Part shown: positions 35,931 to 48,700 of the stretch, one piece after another
How the letters are laid out: every line of letters starts with the position of its first letter
Numbering within the stretch: position 1 is the first letter of the stretch
Assembly (NCBI GenBank): GCA_001275005.1
Contig: JWZX01003342.1
Location: 1 to 55,003, forward strand
From: Chrysochromulina tobinii
Taxonomy: Eukaryota; Haptophyta; Prymnesiales; Chrysochromulinaceae
Direction: 5' to 3'
DNA: 55,003 nucleotides
Made by a program: the position numbers and the translations under genes
Notes under the pieces: generated by a model
Databases searched by the model: none
The model's input: the letters and a program-made list of their open reading frames with translations, nothing else
Told to the model about the DNA's origin: nothing

Positions 35931-38895
35931 TCAAATATCTTGAGTGATATCACGACGCGGCGAGTGTCGCCTCGTCATCAGCTCAGGCATGAACTCAGCC
36001 AGGTCCATCCGAGGGGTCAGAGGCTCGAAGGTGCGCGGGGTTGGGGGCCGTGGAGCGTCCACGGCGCGAGGCGTGTAGGGTTGGCTCTCCGATCCTGGCT
36101 CCCATCCGAACTTGTAACCTGCCGCCATCGGCCCAATCGAGGTGCCCGGCCTCGGCGGGTGTTTCGGTGATTGGCTTCGCGGAGCACGTGGCTGTTTGGT
36201 CTTGGTTTCTGCGACGCGCTGACGTACGTCAGCTTCGCTCAGGGCAGCACCCTCGATTGCCTTCGTCAGCTTCATGAGGCGGCGCTCGCGCGACGAGGGC
36301 AGCATCAGGCGGTCGCTGAGGTTCCCCATGAGCATCTCTGCCGCGAGCTCCGCCATCGACTTGCGCATCGGGCCGACTCTTGCGCTGACGCGGGAATCGA
36401 CCTCTTTGTCGAAAGCCGCCCGCTGCTCTTTGAGCAAGGCTTCTCTCCGCCTCTTCTCTTGCTTCTTCAGCACCTTCTCCACTCTCTCCTTCTCCCTCTC
36501 CCTCTCCTGCGCGAGCGCCTCTTCCAGCCTCTTATTCGCACTCTTCTCCTGCCTCACTTTCATCTGAAGCAAAGAAGCAAGAGGGAAGCCAAGGCACGGT
36601 AAGGCCAGGGGGAGAAGCGCATGGTGGGTGGGCGTAGGAACAGGGCAAGTTTGGTGGAGACCCGGGTATAGAGACGGGACCGTGGACACGGCCGGGCCCG
36701 TCAGGATCGCACCTTCTCCTCCTCCTCCATGATCTTCGACACGCATATCTGCTTATACTCCTCAAAGTCGATGGAGCCCGTCTTGTCTCTGTCGGATTCG
36801 CGGAAAATTTGCTCGAGCGTCTTGTCCGCTGCATCCGGAATCAACTGGCGTGCGAGTCTCTTGAACTCCTTCAGCGAGAGTTCGCCGCTTTCGTCGGCAT
36901 CGATTTCGCGAAACATTTTGATCTTGTCCAAGTCATCTTCGCTTGCCTTTGCCTGAGTCATGCACACGCGTGCGTCCACTTCGACGACCGTAGTTGAGCC
37001 TTCGACCTTGATACCGCGCACCTCCAAGGCCGTCAACGGGGGGAAGCAGATTTCTGCTTCGTAAGGGTACTGAGAGAAGACGGACAGGTCGGCACCTGCC
37101 AGGGTTGCGCGAGTCGAGAGCCGCGGCGGACGCTCGGCGCGAAGTACGGTACGAAAGGCGCATCGCGCTAAGGGGATAGTCTAGAACTACCCCTTTCAAC
37201 GCGCCATGGCATCTGGCTAGCGATGGGCTCATACCCTTGTCGACCAGACCCATAAACATTTCGAAGACCAGGCCGTTGCTGCCTCTGGCGTAGAAGTAGG
37301 CGACTTCACGGTTGGTCGTGGTGCTCATGAAGCCAAGCTCGACGCCGCCGCGGAAATTGTCCTGGGCGTCGGGCGCGAGGAACTTTTCAGGGAGCATGCC
37401 GCCCGAGACGCCGCGGTAGACATTACAAGAAGGGCTCAAGCCCGAGAGGGTGGTGATCGCATTGTTGATCGTGTGCAGGGTCGTGCTGTACATGTTGCCT
37501 AGGCACAGCTTGTCTCGACACGAGATGAAGAATGGCTGGCCGGTCGCGGCGCGCAGTACTCCGTTGTCTGTGTGACAGTAGATGAGACAAGAGCGCATGG
37601 TGACGACGAGATGCTTTCCTTCGGGTTCGAGATGTGCATGTGGTGTGCATCGAGGAGTGCGTGGGCAGGCTCGCGCAGCGCAGTCGTGGGTGCAGGAGAG
37701 CGCGCGCGTACGCACATTTGACAAACAAAGGGCCCGTATAGAGACGCGCGGCGATGAACAAGTCGCTTGTCAAGTATTGGTTCATGGGCTTGAGGCGTTC
37801 GTTGATCTCTTCGATTTTCTCACGGAAGGTATCCGGATGAAGAGGCTGGCGCATCTGGCTGCGAGATTTCTTGTCCTTGAGCAGCTTCGACTCTTGCGGC
37901 CATGTCTTGAGACCCAAATGTGCCATCTTCTGGGGCGTTGGCTCGACTACAAACCACCACTCGTAAGTCGATGTCGTCACCGTGCCGTAATTTCCAACCT
38001 CGAACGAAGCCTTCGCGTCAGGGCCTTTTGTATGCTCTTTGGTCATGCGCGCACGAACCGAGATCGGATCCATGGGACCCACCAACTTCTCCAGTCCGCC
38101 AAAGAAGTCGTTGCGGTCGCCAAAGTTGAGCACGAAAGTGCGCCCCTGTCCCGCGCCCGCATCGTCGAAGAACTTGCCCCCGACCTTTCCTTCCTTGTCT
38201 CCCTTTTGCTCTTCGAAGAGCTCCTGGTAGATAACCTTCGATTCCTCGACGACCTTTCCGGCGATGCGTGGCAAGCACGACTCGAGGAGCTCTGCCACGA
38301 TGGTGTGACCATCCTCGCTGCTGATTTGGCCGAGGTGTGAGATGATACCGCGCTCAAACCTGGGGTCATTCGACTTCTTTCGAAGCTCCTCACATAGGCT
38401 ATTGGAGATGAACGTGGTCAGCTGCAGCGAGTCGAGCCACTCCTCGACGGTCCACTTGGACTCGACAGTTTCATCCTTGCCGGCTTGAGCCTCTGTCAGG
38501 CTTTTCATGACGGTGGCGACCGTTCGCTCAACCATGTCCCTGGCGACTACCTGTGCGCGGGCCTTGCGCATCGCCTTGACCTTTTCTTTCTTGTAAGCAT
38601 CCATGTATTTGGTGCGCTCCATCAGCAGCCGTTCGACGGTGCCCTTTGGCCATATCGTCATACCCGTGTCTGAAATTTTGCCGCCATACTCACGCATTGC
38701 CAATTTTGCCGATTCTTCGCTCCATGGCACCACGCGCCTTCCACCAATACTGATACCTGACGACATGATGCCGTCAATCTCCTCGTCCATCTCCGCCTGA
38801 AGTTGCTTCCTAATTTTGCGAGCCTGCATTGCCCTCGTAAACCTCTGGACGCAGGTCGCCGCGGCATTGACCCTGAAAACAAGGGAGTCGTCCAT
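35931..38895 (-). CDS. IQ/EF-hand ADP-ribosyltransferase, four exons
   Basis: Exons 38895-37716, 37567-37235, 37095-36713 and 36563-35931 sum to 2,529 nt, giving 842 residues in one open frame. The start at 38895 ('MDDSLVF') precedes an IQ-like helix ('CVQRFTRAMQARKIRKQLQ'); the frame is open further upstream to 39117. The centre (about residues 230-390) is the leader domain commonly found before this enzyme in protists. The catalytic ART fold shows the R-S-E triad: Arg in 'NVYRGVSGG' (near 445), Ser in 'FMSTTTNREVA' (near 475) and the ExE of 'QYPYEAEICFPPLT' (near 517-519), the pattern of arginine-specific mono-ADP-ribosyltransferases. Two EF-hands follow ('DADESGELSLKE', 'DRDKTGSIDFEE'), then a long coiled coil and a Pro-rich tail. 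Calcium/calmodulin control is inferred from the IQ and EF-hands. The introns are ordinary, not introners. Confidence 0.9.
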
Positions 38896-39757
38896 CCTGC
38901 AGCCTTCTCCGGCTCTGCGGCCGCCACCTCCGGCTTGAACGCCCGATGCAACGCGCGGGACGCGAAAAGAAAGAGTTTCCACTCCAAACGAAACAAACCC
39001 CTGCGCGCGGGCGCGCTTTGCGAGCCACGACAACCAACTCGACAACCCGCGCAGGCAGAGTTGTGGTGCGAGCGGTCGGATTTGGGTTTCCAACATCACC
39101 TTCTTCTTACACGACACGTTTACTCAGCGTTTCAGACGAGACCTTTCATCCCGTGCGCCACGTCATGGTTACATGGATTTTTCAGCAGGCATGTTTAGCA
39201 ATTTACCGACATTCACATGCGAATTTCCTCTACAAACGCTCGAGCGGGCCGAAAGACCACAAAGCCTCCCCTCTGTCCCCGGGCAGACACCATCATCACC
39301 CACACACGTCCCGCGCAGGTCACTCCGCAGTCGCTGCCGTGCAGCTGCGAGCACAAGGAGGAGCTGGAGGTGCATGACGAGGCCAACGCCAAGTCTGGCA
39401 ACAAGGCCTGGCTGAGTCGACGGCTGCACGCTGCGATCGTGCGTGAGCAGCAGTAGAGGCGTCAGGTGATCCTGAGTGAGAGCTCAGAGCTGAGTTGCTC
39501 ACCTTGCACACCTCATTGCCATTCTCGAGCACACTCAGCGAGTCAGAGCCCGCAGCCAATTACCGCGTCGCATGGGCATGCAAGCACATCGAGATGAGCA
39601 CATCATAAAGTGTACCCCTGTTCCGCCAGGGCCGCCGCCGCCATGTTTACCCGCATCTCTCATTCTTAGGTCTGCATGCGCCACGCCGTCCTCGGGACTC
39701 CGTGCCCCCCCAGCGGCGGATGCATGCGCCACGCTGTCCTCGGGACTCCGTGCCCCC
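38896..39757. other. intergenic with 3' duplication of the nucleoporin end
   Basis: No supported gene. A 48-bp unit (tgcatgcgccacgc...agcggcgga) is present twice in tandem at about 39672-39768. The right copy covers the stop codon of the downstream nucleoporin gene, so the left copy is a recent duplicate lying in its 3' UTR. Confidence 0.6.
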
Positions 39758-42700
39758 TCAGCGGCGGATGGCCGCCTCGATCATTTGCGCGAACATCTCC
39801 TCGCGCGAGCGTACACGCGGCGCGTCCGAGGCCCTTGCCTTCACGAAGTAAGGCAGCTGCCGTCTGTTGGGGCCGTCAACGACCCAGGTGCCGTCCCACT
39901 CGACGCCGTGATCGTTCTCAACGATGGCGTCAGCCACCTTGCGAGCTTTCTCGTCGCTCACCCACGGCTGTGCCACGTCAATGTCCAGATATGCCTCGAT
40001 TGCGTCGAAGCATCGGCTCAGCTCATCCTGCAGCATAGCCGAGTTCTCCTTGCGCGCATTGCCGTCTGCCTTGTACGGCCTGACACCTTGCAGGTTGGCA
40101 ACTGCCGCGTGGAGCGCATCGATGAGACCACAGGTGACCCACCGATCGCGCCCTTCGCTGTCGCAAAGCAGCTGCCCGCGGAGGACCCTCTTATTGAGCG
40201 CCTCTTGCGTCATGCGCTTCTCCTCGAGGGCTGCCTCGCAGCCGGCGCGCACGAGAGTGAGCGCCGCGCGCAGCGGCTCTAGCTGCCGGCTCTCCTCATG
40301 AGTCGCAAGTAGCAGGCGCACGAGCGCCGCCGGGTTCCGACGGAGGGGTCGACAGCCCGGGTCCTTCTGGCGCAGCTTCGAGATGAGCGCGATGGTCTCA
40401 TCGTGCGCTTCGCTGTCTGGGGAGGCGTACGGGATGGTCACGCACGCGTCGCCGCCCCATGCGACCACACCGCGCATCTCGAGCCGAGGCTGGGCGGCCT
40501 GATACGGCTCGAATTCCTCGTTGGCGGCACGCTCGACGGCCGCATTGTCAGGCAGCGCGCCATCGTAGGGGGCGTTTTGCCCGACTCTCGGCTCAGTCCA
40601 CACAATGGGCTTCGCGATCCGCACGCTCAGGCGCAGCATGAACGGGGCGCGGGCTGTGCTCTGATCGCCGCTGAGCGCGAGCGGCTCGCCGGGCAGCGGC
40701 GGGTGGATGTGGGCGAGCAGCCATTGCGGCAGCTTTCTTCCCGGGTCGGCGGCGAGCGCACCCGCGGCCGCGGCCGTTCCAATCGTGTAATCGAGGCGCT
40801 CGCAGTCGTGGCGGAGCACATGGCGGAGCCGCAGCCACTCGCAATGAGACTCACCTCCCTCGCCCGCCTCCGCCCCGGCACCATCGGTCATCATGTCCAT
40901 GCCCGTCGGTCCGGCTAGCAGGGGTCTGCCGCCGCTGGCTGCGTGCTCGTCGAGCCGCACGCACTGATATGCGAGACGGTACGCGACCAGCGCCACGCCG
41001 CTGAACGGCGCCGCGCCGGGCGCACGGGGGCGCGCGAATGGCTCGTCCTGTGTCACGGCGAATGCATGCAACTGTGTAACGGCGAATGCATGCAACTCAT
41101 CGGTATACGCGAGCCCAAGGTCGGTGGCGACGTCCATTACGCCAGGTGGCACGAGGCTGTCGAGGCTGTCGATGCGCAGCAGTCGCTCGAGCACGGCCGC
41201 GGCCTCGGCAGTAGTGGTGTCGCCGCGCGCATTCAGCGGGTGGGGGAGCGCCTCGAGCGCTGCGTCGTGCATCTCGGGGCTCGTCGCCGCGAGCAGGCAC
41301 GCGCGGCCCCGGGCAAGGGCCCGCCGCTGGCGCAGCGTGTGCAGTTGCCGAGGGGCCCACTCGCCGCACGTCTCGGGACTGCTCACCTCGCGCTCGAGGC
41401 GCTTGCACATATCATGCACGCTCTCCTGCGCACTCCAGATGTCCGAGCTGGTCGCGCCCATGCCCGCGTCGTAGAGCACCTCCGAGCAGGGCGGCACACC
41501 GCGAGAAGCGGTGGCAGCGCCGCGCTCGTCCTGGCGCACCAGCTCGCCGCGCTCGTCCAGGTCCACCGGCTCGCCCTGCCGATGCTCGTTCAGCGCAGCG
41601 ACCAGCTTCAGCGCAGCGTCGAGCCGTGCTGCTCGATTAGGAATGCGCTCGCATACGAAGCGCCGTGTCGGGCTCTCGACCAGCTCGAGTGCGCCGATGG
41701 CGGCGCCGAGCGCGTCGACGAGCGCCTCGAGCACGAGCAGCGTCTCCGCATGCACGCGCCGCCGGCCATCCACCTCGCTCTCGCCGGCCGGCTGGATGCC
41801 GCCTTCGATGCGCTCGCGCCATTCGGCCTCGAGCCGCCCGGCCAGCTCGAACTGACAGCCAGCGGCCCGTTGGTACTGCTTGCCTCGGATGCGCAGTGCG
41901 TAGGCGACCTCGTAAGCACTAGGCGGCACCATGGTCGTCGTGCCAGGCGCGGCAGGCGTGCCGGTGATGAGGGCCTCCGCCGCTTTGGCAGCGGCGGTGC
42001 AGGCGGCCTCGAGGGGGAGGGTCGTGGGCAGCACGGCAGTGCCGCGGGCGTGCTCAAGCAGGAGCTCGTGCACCTGTCATCAGGGGTGATCAGGGGTGAT
42101 CAGCGGTCATCAGCGGTCATCAGTGGTCATCAGTGGTCATCAGGGGTCATCAGGGGTCATCAGATGCTTATCAGGAGCTCGTGCACCTCCTCCTCGAGCG
42201 ACAGCGCCGTCCCGTGAGCGGTGTTCCCATCAAGCATGGGGTCGGCGTCGAGCGAGGCAGCGCGATGAGACGTGAGCGACGCGAGCAAGTGCAGAGCGCC
42301 ACGTGGCTTGTGTGCGCCGAGCGAGGGCGGCGAGTGCAGCGTCGAGATGAGCGATCGCAGGCATGCCTGCTTCCGCTCGCGGAAGGCGCCTCGAGGCCCT
42401 TCGCGCTCCTCGAGCTTCTCGAGCCTCTCGAGCGTCTCGATGATCTCGAATGCCCTTTTGATTTGGCCGAGCGCCAGGTGGGACGTGAACACGAGCGTGG
42501 CGAGCGAGGCGCATTGCGCGGGAGCGTGCCAGCGCACTGTCGCTTTGCGCTCGACGAGTTCGACGAGCGTCGCTTGCGAGAAGCGCACCACCAGATCGTC
42601 CTGCCCTTCGGCCTTGAACACGCGCCACACTGCCGCCGCGAATTGGAATAAGTGCCAGTCGAACAGAGCGTCTTCGCCCACAGGCTGGCCCACCTCAGAT

Positions 42701-45660
42701 CGCACCTCTGCAAAGCCCCCCGCGAGCAGCAAGCCCCGCAGCACGTTGGCGCGCGAATCGCAGCGCTCCACAGCAAGGCGGAAGAGCTCGGCGGACGCTT
42801 CATATCGGCGCGAGTTCAAGGAGGCCATCGCCGCATACAGCGTGTGCACGGGCGAGGGCGAGCATAGCACACGCAGGTAGGCGGCGAGTGGACGCCACAG
42901 CTTGGCATCGTAGAGGATTGAGGCGAGGGACGGCGGCCAATTGCCGCTGCTGCCGTCGACAGTTGGGCCGTCACCGTGTGCGATCGACACGTCGCGCAGG
43001 GCGAGCGTCAAGAGCGCCGCGACGCAAGGCGACGCGTCCGAGAGCGGCAGGCCGGGGTTTTCAGGTAGAGGCGCTGCCCGGAGCAGCTGCTCGAGGGCGG
43101 AGCTCGCGAGGCCGGCCGAGGTGGACGGCGTGGCGACGGCGAGCCGATGCAGCAGCTCCGCGGCCACGACGAGGCGCGACGCGGGATTCATAAGAGACGA
43201 CAGATTGGGCGCCGCGAGCGAGCCCTGCCGCTGCACGAGCCGCATCGAAAGCAGGGCGGCACGAGCGAGCTTCGAGAGACGCGTCGCCCCGTGTGCCGCC
43301 GCCGCGTTGAGAAAGGGTGCAAGAGCGTGCGCGGCCGCGACCGCTGCTGGCTCCGCGCTCAGGCTCCAGCGCTCGCGCATCTTGCGCGCCCACTCATCCG
43401 CCGCCCACGGGCCTGGCGCGGGCGCTTGTGCGAGCATCCTCAGCAGCGCATCGCAGGCGTTGAACTGCGCGGTGGCGTTGCCCAAGGCGTGCCATTCCTG
43501 TGGAAGCACGAGGGCTGCGGGCGCTAGGGCGGCGGCCGCATCGAGCGCCTCGTCCGCCGCACTCAGCGCGCACGCAGCCGTCGACGCCGCCGGGATCAGG
43601 ACGCGCCGCGCCCACGCGCCGCCCGCCCAGCCGCACGCGTTGAGCACGCGGTCGCCAATCCCGAGGAAGATGCCCTCCTCGACGGTGCTCGGTGCGCGCT
43701 GCAAGAGCAGCATGCGCGCCGTCGTGAGCAGCGCCGTCGTGGGCGCGCCGTCGTGGGCGCCCACACGGGCGTGCGCGAGGGCGCCGATGGCGAGGAGCGC
43801 ATACGGGTCGGCGCGCCTTTGGGCCGCCACGTGGACAAGTGACTCGCCCAGCTGCCCCTCGACGTCGTTGAAGTTGGCACGCGCGCTCGCCGAGACAGCA
43901 GCGGCGGCCTCGAGCTGCGCCACTCGCGCCTCGAAACCAGCCCGAAGCGAGGGGGCATCGGGGAGCCGTCGCGAGGGAGCATCGGGGAGCAGCGCGTGGC
44001 GGGCCTCCTCGAGGTGGCGAGAGGCGAAGCGCACGGGGCGGCTCAGTCGGCCGAGCCACCAGTCCATGGCAGAGCACAACGGCGCGTCCGCAGATGAGAC
44101 GCCGCCCGTCGCATCCTCCGTCGCGAGCTCGAGCTCATAGTCGGATTCGCAGCACACGCGTTGCCACGCGCTGCCATTGGCGGACACTTCCCGACTGAAG
44201 AGCGCCCCTAGGCCGTCGCCGGCCTTACAGTACGCCCATACAGTGAGGCGCAAAGGTGCGGTCGGCGTGGCGCTCTCGGCGGATAACATCGCGAGGCGGA
44301 GAAGCTGCCCCGAGGGCGCGTGCGGGTAGGCGGCGCCCGGGGGAGCGAGGGAGGTCCAGCCGTGCGCGAGCGCGTTCGCGGCGACGCGAGGGTCGCGCGC
44401 ATCGACGGCGGCGATCAGGACCTCAACGCGCTCATGTGGATGAAGGCGCTCGAGGCCGACGGCGACGCTCAGAGTGGACCCTCGCACGCAAGCGGCGAGC
44501 AGAGCCCCTCCGAGCAGCTCGACGCCGCCGCCGGCGACGGCCGCGGGCCCAAGACGCTCGCCGAGAGGCACGGACTGGAGCAGCTGCGGCGCGCCGGCGA
44601 CGCCGTCCTGAGCGCCGGGCATGCCGAGGGCCCAGATTCGCAGCAGGCCGGCGCGTGTGAGGGTGAGGGCGCACGAGTGCCCGGAGAGCAGCCGCACGAG
44701 TGCGAGTGCGGCGATGAGCTCCTGCGGCGGCGCACGTGGCGCGACGCGCTCATCGAGCCCAATCTTGCCAGCCACCGAGCCGAAAATCGAGGTGAGCAGC
44801 CTTTCGACAGGCCTCTCGTCGATGGGCAGCTGCGACGGGCAAGGGGCGTGGGTGAGAGTCGTGGGGAGAGAGGCGTGGGGAGAGCTGCATGGGGTGAGAG
44901 GCTTGGGGTGAGAGGCTTGGGGTGAGAGGCTTGACGAGCGGGGAAGCGCGTGCATATGCGTCCACGTGGCGCATACCGGATCCTCTTCGGAGTCGATGGA
45001 AAGGCGATCGAAGTCGAGCAGGAGCGTCACCTGTATCGCGTGCGCCGCCTCGCCGGCGAGCAGCATCGACGTGCGCCACATGCGCTCGCCGACGCGCTCG
45101 ACGAGGTCATCGAAGGCGCCGGTGCGCGCAGCGCCGAGCGACTTGCCCACAGGCTCGATGTAAGTCTTCTCCCGCTTAGAGACGAGGATTGTGGGGTCGC
45201 GGGCAAACCACGAGTCGTGGAGCGTCACCGCGCCCCGCACGAGCCCTCGATCGGGCGGCAGCTCGAAGTGCAGGACGCAGACGAAGATGCCGCCGGGTGG
45301 TGGGGCGTGCATCGCAAACAAGATCAGCAGCGCGTCGTTATTGAGCTGCGCGACGCCGACGGCGGGGAGCAGCCCGCTCGGGAAGCTGACGCGGAGCGCT
45401 GCGTCGCGCAGCTCTACGCCCGGCAGCAGGCTCGTCTCGCTCAGCTCCAGGTTGGAGCGCGCGATGCGCCAGCACACCTGCGTGTACACGGGCACGCCCG
45501 CGCACAGGCGCCTGACCTCCCAGACGCCGCCCGCCGAGGCGTCCGAGGGTGCGGCACCACCTGGGAGGTCGTCGGACGAGATGTCAAAAGATCTCGACGA
45601 GATGTCAAAGTCGTGGGTGGCCACGGTGTGACCTTGCATTGGGCTCGCGCCGCGGGACAC
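39758..45660 (-). CDS. NUP160: Nup160/Nup120-like nucleoporin
   Basis: Two exons, 45660-42187 and 42073-39758, up to 1,929 residues. The N-terminus fits the Nup160 beta-propeller ('CWRIARSNLELSETSLLPGVEL', 'NNDALLILFAM', 'LALVRLLSGHSCALTLTRAGLLRIW'). The alpha-helical half includes 'LWRPLAAYLRVLCSPSPVHTL' and the signature segment 'AYALRIRGKQYQRAAGCQFELAGRL'. The C-terminal 'LPQWLLAHI' and 'NPAALVRLLLATH' blocks also match the family. Nup160 is part of the Y-complex scaffold of the nuclear pore. It is longer than the usual about 1,400 residues, mainly through Ala/Arg-rich insertions. One insertion, 44830-44976 (147 nt, GT...AG, C-rich repeats, stop-free), is probably an unspliced intron in this reading; removing it joins 'SEEDP' to 'LPIDERPVERLL'. 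Residues encoded at 41055-41100 are a 9-residue tandem duplication ('LHAFAVTQ'). Confidence 0.85.
42074..42186 (-). mobile_element. introner in Nup160-like gene (113 bp)
   Basis: Minus strand GT...AG. The body is about ten copies of CTGATGACCC/CTGATCACCC and it ends CTGATGACAG. A 17-bp perfect duplication (AGGTGCACGAGCTCCTG, minus strand) spans both splice junctions. Removal joins 'LSLEEE' to 'VHELLLEHA' in frame. Confidence 0.92.
44830..44976 (-). other. candidate in-frame intron (147 nt) in the Nup160-like gene
   Basis: Minus strand GTATGCGCC...CCGTCGCAG, divisible by three and without stops. The inside has six CCTCTCACCCCAAG-like units that translate to a Ser/Pro/His-rich segment unlike its surroundings. 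Confidence 0.6.
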
Positions 45661-45735
45661 GACGGAGCGCGCTGTGATTAGAGCTGTGAACAGCGAACTT
45701 TCTCGGCGTTAGTAAACCTCCTCAGTGCTACTACG

Positions 45736-48700
45736 TTAGTAAACCTCCTCTGCCGGCGCGAGCTCTGGGTGACCTCCTCGCAGGATGGGGCTCGACACGA
45801 GCGCGGCGGCGAACTCGCGGTCGCTTAGGTAGCCGCTTTCCCGGTGCGCGAGGACCATTCGCAGAATGCCGGCATTGTACCGCTCCTGCGCACGCTCGTG
45901 CCAGTGCCGCAGCCCACGCTTTTGCGTGCGCACCCAGCAGAAGTCCCATGCGATCGCCTTCACGCGTCGGTCAACGGCCCACTCGGCCGTCATAGCTCGC
46001 CACAGCGCGAGGGCGCGCGACTTATTCAAGCGCAGGCCAGTGCGGCGGTGGCCTGCATCAACGGCCCAGTTTGCGGACATAGCTTGCCACAGCAAAAGGG
46101 CCCACAGCTTATTTGAGCGTCGGCCAGTGCGGCGGTGGCCTGCGTCAACGGCCCACTCGGCGGACATGGCTCGCCACAGCGCGAGGGCACGCCGCTTCTC
46201 GAAGCGCAGGCCGAGGCGGCGATGGCACATGGCCAACGCCTGCTGGAGTATGCGGTCGAGCCACGCGGCCACCGCACATCGAACCGCCGAGAGCCGCACT
46301 CGCCGCGTTAAGGCTGCGAGAAGGCGACGTGGGGCGGCCCGTTCCTTCCATGCTTCCCAAGTGCGGGAGAGCCCTCGCTCGATCAGACGCGTCAGGCAGC
46401 CGCGCATCGCACCTTGCTGTTGCGCCCGCTGAACGCACGCGTCGTGCCAGCCTAGAAGCCCACGCTTGAGGTGACGGTTGATGAAGGCGCGAAGCACGAA
46501 GCCCATCGTCTTTCTGGTTTGCCCCACAGCCACCGACAGCTCCGCCCACGCGGCTACGGCGCGTCGAAGTGCTGCGTGCACCACCCGTCGCGCTAGGGCT
46601 GAAAGGGGACCACGCGAAGCCGCAAGCTGCGTCCATGCCACGAGGGCGCGTCTTACCGTCGAGATCGCCACCCGTTGCGCCAGAGCCCTCTTCATTTTAG
46701 GGCGGCGCGAGACCGCACGTTTCGCCCAGGCATCAAGTGCCCATTGACACGCCAAGAGCGCCACCCGCTGCGCCAGGGCCGCGAGCGGGCGGCGCGTGGC
46801 CGCGAGCGCCGCCCACGTGCGCAGGCTTTGGATGCTCGCGAACTTCAGCCGCAATCTTGCGAGCTCGAGCCGCGCCGCCTCAGGACTCACAATCAACCGG
46901 TGGCGCCGCCAAGCTCCCAAGGCCGAGGAGCGGCCGCAAAGGGCGCCGTAGCGGTCACCGATCTCGAGCCGTTGTGCATCGAGAATGTACGACTGGGCGC
47001 GCCAGAGCCACGCGACGAGGACGGCGCGGCGATGGCAGAGCTCGCCATAGTCCGCAGCGATCCGCAGCCGACGCGCTAGCATGAGAGTGGTCTGCACGTG
47101 CTGAAGCCAGGTTTGATGGGCCACGCGACACCGGTTGAGCGTGCCGGCATGGACGGCGAGGCCCAGCCTGCGTGCCTCAACCCAGACTGCCCGCCAGGCA
47201 CCCAAGCTGCGTATCATGGAGAGCGTATAGCCGGCCGCGGCCGTCACAACGAGCCGATCGCGACGCAACTGGTTCTGCCGGCGCCAGCGCTGGAGGCCCT
47301 CGAGTGCTGCCGGGCCGTGCCAGCCCGCGAGGGGTTCCACCCGTGGCACTGCCAGCGGCGGTGAGGGCACCGCGTTGCTGCCGAAGAGGCGCGAGGGCGA
47401 GGAGGCCACCGCTCGGCGGTAAAAGCTCGGCGGCGAAGCTGCCACCGTTGCCGTGGACTCTGCATTTGGGGTGGACGGAGGTGCGGGGGAGGCGGGCTCG
47501 CCTTCCTCCATGGCGGCGGTAGCCTGCGGCGCCGCCGGCGCATGACTCAGTGACGCAATGAGGCGGCGCGCCTGCTCGGGCGCGGACACAAAGTCGGGAA
47601 GGCCTGCCACTTTCTCGCTCAGCAACGCGATGAATTGCATCGCGCTCGCGACACTCGCGAGATTCGCCTGGTGGACCGCGTAGAGCACCGCGCGCATCTC
47701 TGTTGGCTTCAGACCCGAAGTGCCCATCGCGGTGAATCGGCTAGGGGGCAACTTGCGCACCTCGTCGAGGGATGTGACGACGAGCTTGAGCTCGGCACGA
47801 TAGCTCACGCGCCGCGCGAGCGCTCGCTCCTCGTCGTTGAGCTCCGTCGAGAGCGCACCCTTCTCCATTTCCGCCAGGAGCGGCAGCCATCGCGCGCGGC
47901 ACTCCTCAAACGCTGCCTGGTTCATGCGGTTCTGCTTGTCGCGCAGCTCGGGCTCCGAGGCGTGCTTGGCCGCGTCATGCTCGCGAGCCTCCTTCGCCGC
48001 CTTTTCTTCCTCGATGCGCCTCTCCATCAGCTTGATGCGGATCTGCTGTGGTTTTTTGACCACTTCGCCCAGCTTGATGACGATCATCTCGGCCATCCCG
48101 CGCACGGGCGGTGGCGTGTCCTCCCCGAGGTAGACGGTCGTGTACCAATTATACTCCTTGAGGATGTCCGCATCGGCCAGCCGCCAGAGATGAATGTCTC
48201 GCTCGAGATACTCGGCTGCACTGGCCGGGGTGCCTTCCATAATCTTGCGCATGATCACCGCCTTGATGCGCTTGTACCCCTCCCGAGCCTCACGGTCGAA
48301 AGTCGCCTGCTCGTCCTCCTCTTCCTTCGCCTTGTCGGCCGCCGCCTTTTCGGCCGCCGCCTTGTCGACCGCCGCCTTTTCGACCGCCGCCTCTTCGGCC
48401 GCCGCTGCCTTCTCGGCCGCCGCCTTCTCGGCCGCCGCCTCTTCCGCTTGTATCTTCGCCGCCTCCTCAGCTGTGACAATGGGCAGCGGCTGCAAGGAGC
48501 TCCGGCCGAAGGCAGCCGTGGCGATGACCACAGAGGCGGTGACCGTGAGCTTCAGGAACACGAGCACGGGCGAGCCCTCGCGCGGCGGATGCCACCCGCC
48601 CAAGTCATACCGCCGGACGCTCAGTTGAGCCCGGACGGGCCCGTACTCAAAGTACGGGCCCGCCGGCATCCGAATCCGCGACTCGGACCACGCACGATAG

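Noticed and set aside
37423-39117. Independent 564-residue protein ending in a Arg/His-rich tail
   Set aside because: The tail after 'GPLFVK' is intron read-through; splicing at 37715/37568 continues the ADP-ribosyltransferase fold.
42888-44140. Long plus-strand frames opposite the Nup160 gene
   Set aside because: High GC3 coding DNA opens the opposite strand; the translations are Arg/Ala/Ser-biased and match no family.
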